Positions 63,031 to 64,000 of a stretch of 64,000 nt of DNA are shown piece after piece. Below the pieces are notes generated by a model, which was not told the DNA's origin, ran no database searches, and saw only the letters and a list, made by a program, of their open reading frames with translations. Every line of letters begins with the position of its first letter. Positions within the stretch are counted from its first letter, which is position 1. This DNA is from Streptomyces nymphaeiformis (GTDB lineage Bacteria; Actinomycetota; Actinomycetes; Streptomycetales; Streptomycetaceae). The stretch covers positions 62,001 through 126,000 of the forward strand of contig NZ_JACHJY010000004.1 in NCBI RefSeq assembly GCF_014203895.1, written 5' to 3'. A program made the position numbers and the translations under genes.

Positions 63031-63804
63031 TCAGGTGAGGGCGAGGGTGGCGGCGGCGCGTGCCCGGCGTTCCACCCGCCCGAGGACGAGGACGGCGGCG
63101 AGGGCGTATCCGGCGCCGAGCGCGACGGCGGTGAGCAGCGGCGTGAGCACGTCCCCGCCGGAGGTCGCGGCGTGCACGGCCCGGGCGCCCCAGGTGGTGG
63201 GCAGCGCCCAGGAGATCGGGTGGGTCCAGGCGGGCAGCACGGTGATGGGCACGAGCAGCCCGGACAGCAGCCAGACGGGGGTGTCGAGCGGGTTGGCGAG
63301 GGCGTTGGCGTTGCGGAGCAGGACGAACGTGGCGGCCAGCAGCAGCCCCGTCATGCCGAGGGAGAGGACACAGACCGGGACGGCGACGAGGAAGAGCAGC
63401 GGGTGCGCGAAGTCGAGCGGCACGTCGAAGAGCAGGACGCCCCACAGGACGGTGGCGCCCATCGCGTACGTGCCGATGACGGCGGTCGCGAGGGTGATGG
63501 GGAGGAGGACGAGCGCGAGCGGCGTCGGCGCGACGACGAGGGTCTCCAGGGTGCCGAGCCAGCGCTGGTTCTGCACGGCGCCGCCCGAGCCGAAGAGCAC
63601 CGAGCCCCAGATGCCCATGAGTCCGGCGCCCACGGAGGCGGTGAGCAGCCGGTCCGGGTCGCCCGCGGCACGGAACAGGTAGACGGCGAGGGTCGCGTAG
63701 ACGAGCGGGACGAGGACGGCGAAGGTGATCTCGATCGGGGAGCGCGACATGTACGAGACGTGGGTGCGCACCCCGACGAGGATCAGCCGTGGAAGGCGCG
63801 TCAC
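63031..63804 (-). CDS. ABC-2 type exporter permease
   Basis: 257-aa six-helix permease: SRSPIEITFAVLVPLVYATLAVYLF, NQRWLGTLETLVVAPTPLALVLLPITLA, and HPISWALPTTWGARAVHAATSGG, which is the ABC-2 signature. The GTG at 63804 overlaps the ATPase stop (GTGA), so ATPase and first permease are translationally coupled. Confidence 0.9.
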   Translation of the reverse strand: MTRLPRLILVGVRTHVSYMSRSPIEITFAVLVPLVYATLAVYLFRAAGDPDRLLTASVGAGLMGIWGSVLFGSGGAVQNQRWLGTLETLVVAPTPLALVLLPITLATAVIGTYAMGATVLWGVLLFDVPLDFAHPLLFLVAVPVCVLSLGMTGLLLAATFVLLRNANALANPLDTPVWLLSGLLVPITVLPAWTHPISWALPTTWGARAVHAATSGGDVLTPLLTAVALGAGYALAAVLVLGRVERRARAAATLALT

Positions 63805-64000
63805 GCGGAGACTCCCTCGGACACGCCTCCGTGCACGCCGCCGTGCACGTCCCCGGACGTGGATCCGGACTTCCCCGTGGCCTCCTCGACGATCGCGATG
63901 TAGGCGTCCTCCAGGGACGGTTCGCGGCTCGTGACCCGGCCGATCCGTACGCCGTCGAGGGCGGCGAGGACGGGTCCGTGCAGATCGGAGGCGCCGCGTC
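63801..64000 (-). CDS. ABC exporter ATP-binding protein, C-terminal fragment
   Basis: The last 65 codons of an ATPase whose start lies beyond the right edge. LHGPVLAALDGVRIGRVTSREPSLEDAYIAIVEEATG is the usual C-terminal extension of DrrA-type exporters. The tail then has GGVHGGVSEGVSA with short Val-His-Gly-Gly repeats. Assignment rests on this tail and on the two permease genes it overlaps. Confidence 0.8.
   Translation of the reverse strand, partial: RGASDLHGPVLAALDGVRIGRVTSREPSLEDAYIAIVEEATGKSGSTSGDVHGGVHGGVSEGVSA

Overview
This is high-GC actinomycete chromosome, almost certainly Streptomyces. The support is the very strong third-position GC, near-signature Streptomyces proteins (TipA-type MerR regulator, DUF397 protein, MFS/dTMP-kinase fusion, lysine-rich TopA tail, LepB) and frequent GTG starts with ATGA or GTGA overlaps. 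From memory, the gene order matches the Streptomyces core around ftsH-hpt-tilS-dacB-ppa and tmk-topA, with accessory insertions in between. No sequence search was run.

Layout. 1-6504: minus-strand housekeeping operon tilS-hpt-ftsH (ftsH cut by the left edge), a zincin-type putative metallohydrolase and the penicillin-binding carboxypeptidase dacB. 6607-12343: ppa, a ThrE-like exporter, DedA, a YbjQ-family protein, a TipA homologue with a recognisable MerR-type promoter, and a ClC-type channel. 12353-16950: a DrrAB-like ABC exporter with a PadR repressor and three matching palindromic operators, a DinB protein and an aldehyde dehydrogenase. 17013-19334: an XRE/DUF5753 regulator, an RsbW-like ATPase and a DUF397 protein, with one 26-bp element shared by the ATPase and DUF397 promoters, then a zinc-free L33 paralogue. 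19450-32960: FUSC protein, DUF2786 protein, FtsX-type ABC exporter, GNAT, NADPH-quinone-reductase-like enzyme, a LuxR regulator with an embedded kinase-like ATPase fold, a pol I-like polymerase, a SigE-type sigma factor with its membrane partner, and a DUF6479-like protein.

32992-43313 is the most interesting part: an eight-gene minus-strand operon with a divergent LuxR/TrmB-type regulator. It encodes a lysine/ornithine N-monooxygenase, a methionyl-tRNA-synthetase-like enzyme, a separate cupin and a D-amino-acid-oxidase-like FAD enzyme. These are the parts known from hydrazine synthetase (N-N bond forming) pathways. Around them are an APC permease, a PPOX-family flavoprotein, a DRE-TIM aldolase-like enzyme lacking the usual metal-binding Asp, and, as first gene, a 67-residue secreted-type peptide with three copies of DTGWG. 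Cupin and synthetase are split, and the oxidase is fused to a periplasmic-binding-protein-like domain, so this may be a new variant of hydrazine or hydrazino-acid biosynthesis.

43423-64000: lepB, an uncharacterised two-gene unit (glycine-zipper membrane protein plus a possible PD-(D/E)XK-like protein), tRNA-Thr(CGT), a secreted tripeptidyl-aminopeptidase-like lipoprotein, holB, a two-component system next to an FtsX-type ABC exporter, the MFS-dTMP kinase-coiled-coil fusion, topA, and a second ABC-2 exporter running off the right edge. Short tandem repeats of 18-34 bp recur in intergenic gaps (9625, 40681, 44175, 51963, 62143). Two of these arrays clearly start inside the 3' end of the neighbouring gene.
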